Part shown: one piece after another, positions 46,792 to 56,612 of the stretch
Position numbering within the stretch: the stretch's first letter is position 1
Layout: each line of letters opens with the position of its first letter
NCBI GenBank assembly: GCA_004123355.1
Contig: SCHM01000003.1
Location: 1,922,001 to 1,986,000 of the forward strand
DNA length: 64,000 nucleotides
Source of the DNA: Amphirosellinia nigrospora
Lineage: Eukaryota; Ascomycota; Sordariomycetes; Xylariales; Xylariaceae
Direction of reading: 5' to 3'
The notes under the pieces: generated by a model
Database searches by the model: none
What the model was told of the DNA's origin: nothing
Seen by the model: the letters and a program-made list of their open reading frames with translations, nothing else
Program-made: the position numbers and the translations under genes

Positions 46792-48739
46792 TCACCCTTG
46801 TTCGCGGGAGATGCTGGCTACGAAGGGGTTGCTCTCCAGACCGTCAAGGACGTAGCCTCCAGAACCATCTCGGCCTGCGGCTATTTCTGCTTCTTGGTCC
46901 CAGTCTGCCCTCTTGTCAAGCCATTTACCGCCAAGGTAGAGTCGGATACATGCGTGGGCTGGCTTGTGTTGTTTCGACTCAAATGGTACGAGCTTGGCAT
47001 TGTTGTGGTCGATCGCGCTCGTAGTGCAACCGCAGGATAAGCCTGGTATACCCCCTTGTCGAATGACATCGTGGGACATAGCCTCCCAGCGCCGATGTTT
47101 CTCCGAAATACTCGCACTGATAGCGAGGTCACGCGCGTGGGTATCATGCTGCGGTTCCGAATCAACGGTGAGCCTGACCTGATGAGGAGGACATTGCTCA
47201 CACAGGCCATGCGCATATCCGATGTCGCGAAAATACCAGATGCGGCTCTTGGGCAAGAATAAACTAACGCTTAGAGTATGAATAGGGGCATCGCCAAAGC
47301 GCTCGTAGTAGAATCCGCCGGTCTTGTCAAGATGCTCAAAATACGCTCTATGCTCCTTGCTGCGGAAGAAGGCGAGAGACCCGACCTCGAAGTTGGAGTA
47401 GAATTGACAGTTATTGTATTCAAGGTGGTCGAGATCTTGGTTGTCCTTGTCATTGGGTAGCCGGGATGCACGCAAAACGTCATCGCCTTGAAGAGGGTCG
47501 TGGAGCAACCAGTCATAGTCGGCATCGGTATGGATCATATCTTTATTATTCTTAATGAATGTCTTGGTCCTATCCCACAGCGAAGGAAAAGAGCGGGCAT
47601 CATCGAGGATGGCCATATTGAATCCGTACGCCATATTGTTGTCGCGCATGAACCGGAAGACGTCGTAGTTAATGTTGCAACTGAAATCAACCTGTGGAAT
47701 CTCAAATTAGATTTGAGGTGTAAGTTATTTTCATAAAGGACTTACACCAGGCTCGACTCGCCAGAAGAATTGGTAGGAAGCGAGGCGCTGTTCCAGAGCA
47801 AATAGACCAGCATTCCATCGACACATGTGGTGGTAACTCTGAAGCCACGCCTTGCCGACACCGATACTGCCCATGAATTGACGGCCGACGTCAAACCGAG
47901 TAGCATCAATCCAAGAGGGATGCTCCAGTGCTCGTGGGTATGATCTCAAAATAGCACTGGGAGTTGGTCGCATTTCTAACACTCAGCATGAACTCCTGGC
48001 TAAAGTCTTCGTCGTTGAAGAAGACCCAATCATATTGATGGGTAAGGCGGCTGTTGAATCGAGCCTCGAGCTGGACCATGCTGTAAACCATTTCCTCAAC
48101 CTCGGAGTTGCGAACCAACGCGATGAAGGCGGCCTTGGGCGAGTTTCCAAAAGCGACTGTTGGTACTGCGAGGGGATCTCATCGACGTTGAGGATAGTGT
48201 TGCGCCGAAGCCACTGAAGAGGGTCGGCTTGGGCGGAAGTTCCCTGGTTAGACAACTGTGCAATTGGAGGGAGGTATGTATCAATGGTGGCAGCCTCTTG
48301 AGCGATGCGTTTGGCATGGTTTCTGCGGATCATCCAGGCGCTGCCGAAGAGGACAAAGGCAAGGCATAGAAAAACGAGGACCTTGCGAATAGAGAACGGT
48401 CTAACATTGATTTCCAGTACCATTAATATTGGCAAGACTGAGAGAAATGGTGGTGAATGTAGAACGGGAGGCTCACCGAATACGTCGCGCAAGGGAAGAC
48501 CAGCCAGGCACCCGCTGCTTGCGACGTGGATTGTCGAGCAACGAAGTTGTAGCGCCTGCTAGGTTATCATCGGAAGGGGTGATGTGCATAGGGTTCGGAC
48601 CAAGGCCATCGTCACTCGAGGCTGACCAAGCGGCAACATGGTCACGACTTTCAGTCGATCGATGAACAACGCGTGCACCCGATGCCGCCGCAGAACTCGC
48701 GGGGCTAGCTGCATGACGATGGTATGCGACAGGCATCAT
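46792..48739 (-). CDS. Golgi alpha-1,2-mannosyltransferase, KRE2/MNT1/KTR family (GT15)
   Basis: Type II membrane GDP-mannose-dependent mannosyltransferase acting on N- and O-glycans in the Golgi. Exon 1 (48739 down to 48477) encodes a roughly 87-residue cytosolic tail from MMPVAYHRHAASPAS to SLARRI. A 76-nt intron (48401-48476) joins it in phase to RPFSIRKVLVFLCLAFVLFG, the transmembrane anchor. The luminal domain has EEMVYSMVQLEARFNSRLTH, YDWVFFNDEDFSQEF, WIDATRFDVGRQFMGSIGVG, SYHHMCRWNAGLF, and after an intron (about 47696-47745) VDFSCNINYDVFRFMRDNNM. YNNCQFYSNFEVGSLAFFRS (about 47400) includes the conserved Glu region of GT15; then GGFYYERFGDAPIHTLSVSL. The C-terminus extends beyond the usual end with a basic stretch (LDKRADWDQEAEIAAG). 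Frame slips lie near 48110 and 47950. A shorter start at 48423 is possible but lacks the in-phase intron. Confidence 0.92.
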
Positions 48740-50034
48740 CGATGTAGTGGCTGGCTACCTTGTATGGTATCAGTGCTCAGACATCACAAAACCATGAAAG
48801 GAGAAAGAGGGACAAAACAAGATAATATCGAAAGGCGAGAACAAATCTGGGAGTCACTCACAGGTTGCTTACTCTTGATCAGCCGTAGGTCCTAGGCTCA
48901 ATGTTTGGGGTGTCTGATGTCCGGTGCAAAGTTTGTCGTTTCGTGATACAATCACCAAGATTGCCGGAACACTGACGTGGGTACTAGAGGCTTGTCTGAT
49001 GCGGGACCCTTGGGCCTCGCCTGGTTGAAAGCTCAAGGAAAGTAGGCGAAGGTGTAAACAATATTGAGTGTAAAGGAATGGACAGATTCCACGCACAATT
49101 GGGAAGAATCAAAGCCAGTGAGCTGGCAAGCAATAGTTGTTGTGGGAAGTAGGTGTAGGTGTGTAGGTGTAGGTGTAATACGTGCAATAGGTATGGGACG
49201 GATTGAGTGGTGTTGGGAAGAAGGACAGTCGAATACCTAGTATGGCTTCACTGCATGCCCTGGTGTACCTGTACCTACTTAGCAGGTATGCGGGTGGAGA
49301 TTATTTATCGGTTCTTGGTTTCAAGTCTGGTGAATCGACAGCACTACCTACTTCCTAGGTAGGGGACGTCGATGGTTGAGCAGGAAGGAACTCGGGATCG
49401 TGGTAAAAGGCAAGAAGGATAGCAGGCCTCGGTGAATACCTCACTACCTACCTAAGCAAACATGCCACTGCCGATAAGCAATCATAGCAATATACCAAAC
49501 CACAAGTGCATGACGTCCATCACGAAAACAACAACATTAGGTAGGTAGTAGGGTTATCCAGTCGTTATCCGATACACAACACTAGTTAATCTTGGTAGAC
49601 ATTAACACACAACTTTTAAACCGGACTGCCACCAGTCTGATAGCCTTGTATCACATACTCAAAGGAACACTCACCGCCAGAAAGCAGCTTTGGAAGTCGT
49701 TAGAATGATAATAACCCTGCAGCCGTAGTCTGACATCAACCATTGTTCAGACTGGCCTTGCTGTGGACTGACTAGTTTCATCGAACAAACATCCACGAAC
49801 GCGACACAGCATAGCATGTAACGCCGCCAATTGTACATCGCAGAGCAAGCTTATCGCCCGGCCTATAATACATCGACGTTAAGATGAGCTAAAAAAAAAA
49901 AGTAGACAATATCTGCTCGTCCGGCCGTCGTTATCAACAACAAATACAATTTTAAACAAAAATACCTATGATAGATACCCGTGCCACTCGAACGCCGGAT
50001 GGCGTCGTGCCCCGGATCTGTTATAATGATCCCG
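48740..50034. other. Intergenic, 1.3 kb, upstream of the mannosyltransferase
   Basis: Contains the likely promoter and long 5' leader of the mannosyltransferase gene and the 3' end of HIR1. Short G/T repeats with period about six lie at 49149-49176, and several TACCTA/TAGGTA words at 49261-49560. No gene was supported. Confidence 0.45.
49149..49176. repeat. Short tandem repeat (GTAGGT)n
   Basis: About four imperfect copies of a GTAGGT-like unit (aggtgtaggtgtgtaggtgt). It lies in the leader or promoter of the mannosyltransferase gene. Confidence 0.7.
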
Positions 50035-53000
50035 TCACGGCTCTTCGACAACCATTGCTTCTCCAGTTGTGATGTCGTCCTCGAAAGTGAGATCGAGCAC
50101 TCGAGCGTACTGTACCGTGAGCCGCTGCAATTCTCTAAATTTGCCTGTGTAACCGTGTCAGTATCCGCCGTCACCAGCCATTTGGTCAAGACCCGCTAAC
50201 AAACATACCTAATATCATGACCACTCCTTTCAGCAGTTCTTTTCTGTCCCAACCACAAATATCGCTTTCTGTGCTGTTCCAACCCCGGCCCTTATCACCT
50301 CTTTCTCCGACTTTATCTTGTAATACGCCACCGAGTAGACTATTGAGAAGCTCTTCTACTTTCCCACGGTGGCCCTCCGCGCCGATACGCTTGGCATACA
50401 TCAGCAGATAAAGTCGAAACTCTTCCTTAGAGCCTAGCTGAAGCGCCCCAGCAATACGATTTTCCAGATGGGCAATGCTCACACTAGATTCGAAAGCTTC
50501 AAACCCGTCTTTGGACAGCAAGGCCTTGATGAGCCTCTGTAATGTGTATGCTCGTCCCTTCAGTAGAAATTCGTTTGTAGTGTGCCGCTCTAAAAAGGGA
50601 ATGATGCCGGTTGAGACTATGTTTTCGTCGCTCTCGTCGTCTTTGGGTGTTGTAGAACCCACCGCAGTGGTCTGCAAGGACCCGACGGAGGAATCGTTGC
50701 TGTTCCAGTATTGGCTCCCCACCGCCCACCAAGACTCGACAGACGTTGCCAGGTGTGCATTGTGGGGGAATAATGGTAGCCGTCGCCATTTGTGAGTGTG
50801 ACGATGATATGGCCATTGGAGTTCAAGTGTGCCGAGGTAACCCCAGGCGCGGGCATAGCCCCGTGGGGCTGAAGCGAACTGATAGCAATCTCCAGGATAG
50901 GCCCCAGGGAGACGGGAGGATGAGGCGAAGAGAGAGTATGGATGTTCCAGACGTAGCACATGCCAGCTGCCGTAATGCAGAGTAACCACCAGCCACGGCA
51001 TTCCAAAATAACGGGCTGAGCCTCAAGCACCATTGCATTGACCAAGCGGCGGCCGGCTGGAGTCCATGTATACAGACTACCGTCTTCACAAGCGGCAGCC
51101 CAAAACTTCTTGCTGCCTGTTACTAGGATAATCGCTCTGGGAAGGTAATCCTGCCAAAGTACTGTACCACGCTTGGTGGCAGTAATATGTGACGGATCTC
51201 GGAGAGACGTAGGATTTCGAGCCTCCAAGATGATATTTTCTGCCACTTTTGAGGCCTCTTCCAGTGTAGTTTCCTCGAGAAGTACCCCGCGTTCGAGTGG
51301 CCGAAGGATATGGGACCTTACTTTAGGCACCGCGAGCCGAACTTGTGATACAGCAATGGCAGGGTTGAGCACTGCCGGTCGAAGATATTCCGGAGTGGGG
51401 ACTAACCCATGCCTAGGCGGCTCCGGCGTCGCATTCTCTAAACCATCCACGCCATTTCGTAGAATCGGCCTGGGGCCGGTTGCTGGTCGCTTGGTTTGAT
51501 GCTCTTCGTCATCTTCTCCCTCCATCGCGACCGCTTTTCGCTTATTGCCGAGAAGCATCGCCGCCAAACCACCCTCTGGAAGTCCGTCATATGGTTTCGA
51601 CAGGTCTAATATGGTTTGTGGCGCATCATTCTGTGTAGTTTTAGATGTACTCGACCCAACCAGTTGCGTTTGGGGAAGCGAAGATTGGCCAGTGCCAGAT
51701 GATGATATCAACATCGGGGCAACTCTCTTCTTGCCATCTTTAGTGATTGTAACCCGCGATTTCAATACATTTATTCGTTGCGCTGTTTTATCTGCAGCTT
51801 CCTGTGCTGCGCCTGCTTGATCTTTTTCTTTCTCCAGCTCAGCCTCGGTCTGCCCATTAGTAGAAGGCGGCGCCGTAGGCGTGGCAGTACCAGTCTTCAC
51901 GCCATTCGTACTTGGTGCCGCATCCTTGGGCAGAGGGTGAAAATCGCCCATCAACGCACCCATCCTAGACTCGGCGCCCTTTCTCTCGCCCTCTTTGCTA
52001 TGATTCTCCAATCGAAGGCCGTCGACATCTTCAGCGATACCCATCGCTTTGCGGGAAGCACCATACTTAGACAGTGCTTTGTCAGTCTCCTCAAGATTTG
52101 CGACCCATCCCAGCTCACCAGTCTCAAATTTCGCGGTTACAATGCTGCCATCAAGGCTGGCTGCAAATAACGTTTGTCCATCAGGCGTCCAGGCTAAGTC
52201 AGATATGGATTTCGAAGCTAAGTCTTGCAGAATCACTACCGGCCTCGACGTGTTCGTGTTCCAGATACTCAATGTTTTATCCTGGCCGGCAGACGCGATT
52301 ACGGTTACGAGCGCACCACCAGCTGACTGGCCATTCGTGGCACCGTTTTCCACAGGCTTTTTGGTGTGGAATAATCGCGGAGAGAACATGCAAACCTCGG
52401 TAGGGCCTTCGTGACCAACGAGGTTTATTTCGCTATCCCACCTAGAACGTTCTATTATAGCGACAGAACTAACGGGTCCATTGACAGCATTAGCAGCGGC
52501 GATGTGGTTGCCGTCTGGTGACCACGAACACCGCCTGAAGTATGTGGTCAAGGGGAGGATTTGAAAGGCGCACTAATCGTGGTCTCGAGCTGAAAGTTAT
52601 TAACCATGTCATGCTGAGTAGCATTAGGGGCAGGTGAAGTAAAACGGAATATCTTGATGGACCGGTCGTCGCTTGCGGTGGCAAAGAATTTGTTGGCGGG
52701 ATCAAAGGTTATACCCTTCACATGACTCTGGTGGAGGGAAAGAATCTTGAGTTTCTCGAAAGTGTGGCCCGACCAAACAACGACCTTGGAGTCGAGACCG
52801 ACAGACACCAAGATGGAGCCGTCGTGGGACCAGGCCAGGTCTTGAACATCATTGTCGTGTCCTATCAGTCGTTTCGATGTCTTCCAGTTCTCGACGGGGG
52901 GTGGGCCACTGGTGCCGAAAGGCGCGATGGCGGGCGGACCGCTCTCGAGCTGATATATGCAGATAATCTTGTCGTCGGCGCCGGAAGCGAGGTATCGGCC

Positions 53001-53404
53001 GCTGGGAGAGAAGCGCACGGAGTGGATGGTGCCCAGATGGTGGCTCATATGGCACAGCTGACGGGGACCGCTGAAGGAGGGATCGTCGGCCTTGTAAATG
53101 GCTTCGGTTGACCAGACGCGAACATGGCCGTCTTCATACTCAGCATTAGAGGATATGTATGATACGATGGTAGCTCATGGCAGCATGACAGACTCGGGGA
53201 ACGGGCACATACCACCTCCTGCAGTCGCGAGACGCTTCCCATCGGGCGACACATGGCAACTATACACCTCGAAGTCCTTCTGTTCGCCTATCGCAAAATT
53301 AGCCGCCTATCTCCCCCATATTCCATAGTCTCTAGTCCCTGATCGTTTCGCGACGGCATGACGGTACCTTTGTGGCTCAGCCATGATGGCTTGATGATGC
53401 GCAT
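50035..53404 (-). CDS. HIR1: Histone chaperone HIR1/HIRA
   Basis: WD40-repeat subunit of the HIR complex, which deposits H3-H4 independently of replication and represses histone genes. The start MRIIKPSWLSHK is split by an intron of about 80 nt, then GEQKDFEVYSCHVSPDGKRL. WD repeats run through HLGTIHSVRFSPSGRYLASG, IGHDNDVQDLAWSHDGSILV, HQSHVKGITFDPANKFFATA, CSWSPDGNHIAAANAVNG and ISDLAWTPDGQTLFAASLDG. Between them and the C-terminus lies the B motif, RVTITKDGKKRVAPMLISSS (about 51750), the Asf1-binding element of HIRA. The C-terminal Hira domain has KKFWAAACEDGSLYTWTPAG, RRLVNAMVLEAQPVILECRG, then FLLKGRAYTLQRLIKALLSK and, past a last intron (about 50145-50208), KFRELQRLTVQYARVLDLTF. The stop is at 50035. 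One base seems missing near 50725, between LATS and ESWWAV. It is single-copy and well conserved, so the assignment is firm. Confidence 0.95.
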
Positions 53405-54134
53405 TGTGCAGGTGACTTGGAGTCTATTCTTGTAATTCGCATATCGTCATGGGCGTATGATGTTGCTTCAGTGGTAGACGAGGCGTGAGTCGCAATGAGA
53501 GCAGTACCAAGGTAGGATGTTGGGATGGGCGATCGACATGCCCGTTGGGCGTGGACGTGGGCGTCTCGGGGTCTGCAGGGAACAACGAACGAGCTTTACT
53601 TTTACAATCAATTGACAATCAGTTGAAGTCACTGGCGCAATTCAGAAAAGCGCTTTCCAGTCGCGCGACGCGGCCCGAAGCTGAGAAAGCGGGCCCCTTC
53701 AATGTAAGTAGGTACTTAGGTCATTCCTGGTCATTCCTTAGGGGAGGACGTGGGGCCAACGAGGAACTCTGGCGACATGGTTGCTGATGTAATTCATGCA
53801 CGGACCTTCAGGAACCCATACCGATCCCCCATCGCTAAGTACCTACTTAGTTCATTTAGCTAATTTAGGGTACCCATAAGCCAGGCGCAGACCACTTTAG
53901 GTAAAGGTACCTGTAAATAGCAACCATCGCAACTTTCTTTCCCAACCTCATTTCGTTCCGTCAAACAGTCATACACACTCTTCTAACTCTCGCCAGCTGC
54001 GGCCAGGCAGATTATACAATCTTTACTCTATGACTTGAGCTGGCTAAGAGCTCATCCGGGACACTTGTCCCCGTCCGGCATCAGATAGCTATTATTTACT
54101 TCATCACAATACCCCTTCATACCCCTTCATCGTC
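53405..54134. promoter_or_regulatory. Bidirectional promoter between HIR1 and the LAMTOR1-like gene
   Basis: HIR1 reads left and the LAMTOR1-like gene reads right from these 730 bases. They include the 15-mer AAGTAGGTACTTAGG at 53706-53720 and its near-exact reverse complement (ctaagtacctactt) at 53835-53848. Further TACCT words lie near 53870-53910. The plus frame at 53485-53787 is likely a chance opening. Confidence 0.55.
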
Positions 54135-54724
54135 ATGGGTATTTGCGCTTCTTGTCTCGGTCGTCGACGGAATGACTCCATTGACGAGGTACGTGCAAAT
54201 CACCACACGAACCCACCCCGTTTGCTAACTTTCCGGGCCCTCCAGGATGACGTTTCGCGTCTGCTCTTCGACGACCCCAACAACTTGCACTATGGCAGCT
54301 TCGGCGAACACAACTCACAAGGTGATCCTCTGGAGTCGCAACGTGAAGTTGAGGCTCTACAGAGAGTTGTTGCGCGAACATCCAAGTATGCGACCCGCAT
54401 CCCTCGCACTTCGATAGGTCTGGGTATTAATGGGCTTGCCAGTAATCTAGTCGATGTTTTCGAGATCACTCCTCAAGAGTCGCACAGGGTGCCACCCGCC
54501 GTGTTCCCCGGACAAGACGCCCGGCTTGCACGATACCAAAATATCCTATCAAAGCTTTCTTCCGATGATGGCACAACGGCCGCAGATGGTTCTCGGGTGC
54601 TGTCACCTGGTTAGTGAGCGACGAAGACACTGCAGACGGAGCCGAACATAAAATTACCATCAAGGGGGCCTCATCCGGTCCATTGGTGGGCACCTTTGCC
54701 GATGCAGTCGCTGCGGTTACATGA
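54135..54724 (+). CDS. LAMTOR1/Meh1-like vacuolar membrane anchor of the EGO/Ragulator complex
   Basis: Small lipid-anchored scaffold that recruits Rag-family GTPases and TORC1 to the vacuole. MGICASC at the start has Gly2 for N-myristoylation and Cys4/Cys7 for palmitoylation. The first exon ends after RRRNDSIDE (intron about 54189-54245), then DDVSRLLFDDPNNLHYGSFG, QREVEALQRVVARTSKYATR and NGLASNLVDVFEI, the residues conserved in the LAMTOR domain. The tail reads FPGQDARLARYQNILSKLSS, and, past a one-base slip near 54597, AVTWLVSDEDTADGAEHKIT and PLVGTFADAVAAVT, stopping at 54724. Length (about 175 residues) fits the family. Confidence 0.88.
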
Positions 54725-55251
54725 GGCTACGACTGATGAATGACCATTGAGTAATGAAGTACCGCCAAGAGCTGGAGTAGAGTTTTGGACAGCTTCAGGT
54801 CTAAAACCCGCGCTGGGAAACTCGACATCTTTCATGTTTTTCTTTTTGTTTCTTGCAGCTCTGGACATGGCAGCTTTATTCCAGTTTGATCTATCGGTAC
54901 GCAGAGCGAAACGTGACGCAGCGTAGATATCCCGGCCAAGAAATGAGAAGCCCTTGGTCTACATGCCAACCAGTCACCAGATACGGACGTTTCGATTCTT
55001 TGTTTGCTTCGTGGCCAAACCACATTAGGCCTAATCGAGGGCGCACATCCTAAATATATTAATGCGGCTCCCCCGAAAGTCTGACGTATATATCAGATGA
55101 CGGACACGTATTAATTGCCTGCCGTTTACTCATGGTGGAGTCTCGATCATTCTCGGCAGTAGTCTCAACATTTGCTCATTAGCTGGGACTGCGTGGGTCT
55201 CGTGAACGACTGTCACGGTCGTAAAAGGTATATCAGAACATCAAACAAGAT

Positions 55252-55611
55252 TTACCTTGAATCAACCATAACATCACCTTTATTGATTTCCCACCTCAGC
55301 ATAGCTTGGCGCTCGTGTTTTGAACCGTGGGTGTATGCAAGCACTGCATACACTACAACACCAACGACGACAACAACAACGACAACAACAACAACAACAA
55401 CAAACAACAGAACTAGCCCAGCTCTTCTCGGTTTGTCGACGGCCATATGGGTCTCGGTTGTACCTCCCCACATCATATGCGTCCTGTCGGCGTTAGATGC
55501 GCTTCGAATTCGGAATCTCAATCCAATAGTGTCAGTCAGTGGAGACAATGCGGGCGGAATGGGTCGCCCCATACCGCTGAACCTAAATATCTCCTCTTGG
55601 CCGGCCTTCAA
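55252..55611 (-). CDS. Possible small single-TM protein encoded across a trinucleotide repeat
   Basis: A 119-residue frame, MKAGQEEIFRFSGMGRP onward, holds a hydrophobic run of about 20 residues, mostly Val, created by the CAA/TTG repeat read in the GTT frame (55352-55410). Flanks are basic (DKPRRAGL before; THGSKHERQ after), which would suit a helix. No family match known to me, and the opposite strand is also open over much of the same region. It may be an artefact of the repeat. Confidence 0.25.
   Translation of the reverse strand: MKAGQEEIFRFSGMGRPIPPALSPLTDTIGLRFRIRSASNADRTHMMWGGTTETHMAVDKPRRAGLVLLFVVVVVVVVVVVVVGVVVYAVLAYTHGSKHERQAMLRWEINKGDVMVDSR
55352..55410. repeat. Microsatellite (CAA)n with CGA interruptions
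   Basis: About 18 trinucleotide units of CAA with some CGA and CCA variants. Confidence 0.85.
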
Positions 55612-55980
55612 CCACGAGTGACATTTTTTTCTTCATGTCTTCTGCATCGTTGAGTCGTTACTAGTCGACTGCATTAAGTCCTGTCCCCCACTTCTTTCCA
55701 AAAATCCTTGAAGATGGGTCTCTAAGATAGTACCGCGTTTACCCCATGTCTCAATTGTCTTTGATTTTCCAGCTTGTCTACTCAATTGGCTTAGCTATTG
55801 CAAATGTTTTGTGACCTGCCCAATTATGTCTCCAATTTCTACCCAAACGCCAGTTTCCAGCAATGGCTCAGGCCGATACAGTGGCGTTTATTTCCACCAT
55901 CAACTCAATGATGCCTAATCAACGCGTAGTTTTGTCCCGGTGGCCCCAAAACAAGTGTATCTAACACCGATCAACCAAAA

Positions 55981-56031
55981 GAAGATGAAGAAGAAGAAGA
56001 AGAAGAAAAAGATGAAGGGAAGAAGAAGAAA
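55981..56031. repeat. Purine-only tract (GAA)n
   Basis: About 50 bases, nearly all A and G (gaagatgaagaagaagaaga and similar). A long homopurine run such as this can form unusual DNA structure. It lies downstream of the small Cys-rich gene, close to its 3' end. Confidence 0.85.
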
Positions 56032-56279
56032 CCGACAAGAAAAGGTACAACATGACCAGTTTCATAACATGGTGTTTGAGCGCCTCCGAAACCATCTTTG
56101 AAAGCCTAAACCCCTTTAATAGAACTACCATAACCTGTTTTGCCAACATAAGAAATACCCGCTCTTTGTGGGACAATTGAACCTGAGCCCGTCTGTAAGG
56201 TACATGTATCCCTCTCTCGTTCTTTCTATAGTATCTCTCTGCGGTCTCGCCACGGCCCGATCCACGGGCATCGATGGGT

Positions 56280-56612
56280 CTATACCGTGCCCCACGCTCG
56301 TGTCTGATGCTGCAGCGTCATGCTGTCGATGGCCCGCTGGACATCGATCAGGTCCCCGTGGGCCTTCTCTATCGAGGCGCTACGGTTCGTCTCTCTGCGC
56401 CATCGCGTGATGTCGCTGTGCAGTTTGTTGTACTTGCGGCGCTTCTTCTCGATGTCCTTGCATAGCTTGCAGTCGTCCGGCTCGCTTATCGTATCATAGA
56501 CAAACTTGAGACCGCATGTCTCGCCCGTCCGGTACTCCTTGTTGCACTGCTCTCGGAAGTGGCCCCACCGCCAGTAACCACAGTTCCAACGTGTCTGGTC
56601 GAAGAAGCACAT
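56280..56612 (-). CDS. Small conserved Cys-rich fungal protein of unknown function
   Basis: The start MCFFDQTRWNCGYWRWGHFR is followed by EQCNKEYRTGETCGLKFVYD, DDCKLCKDIEKKRRKYNKLH and a basic helical tail (DITRWRRETNRSASIEKAHG). Cysteines are at positions 2, 11, 23, 33 and, as CKLC, near 48-51. I recall similar short proteins in other Sordariomycetes with the same opening (MCFFDQ.RW.CG.W.WG.F) and the same CKLC-basic helix layout, but know no described role. The Cys and His pattern could bind zinc. An upstream ATG at 56687 is in frame; I prefer 56612 because the conserved part begins there. The 110-residue size is normal for the family. Confidence 0.7.
   Translation of the reverse strand: MCFFDQTRWNCGYWRWGHFREQCNKEYRTGETCGLKFVYDTISEPDDCKLCKDIEKKRRKYNKLHSDITRWRRETNRSASIEKAHGDLIDVQRAIDSMTLQHQTRAWGTV

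Noticed and set aside
53485-53787. 100-codon plus-strand frame between HIR1 and LAMTOR1
   Set aside because: It sits in the shared promoter, is of mixed composition and matches nothing known.
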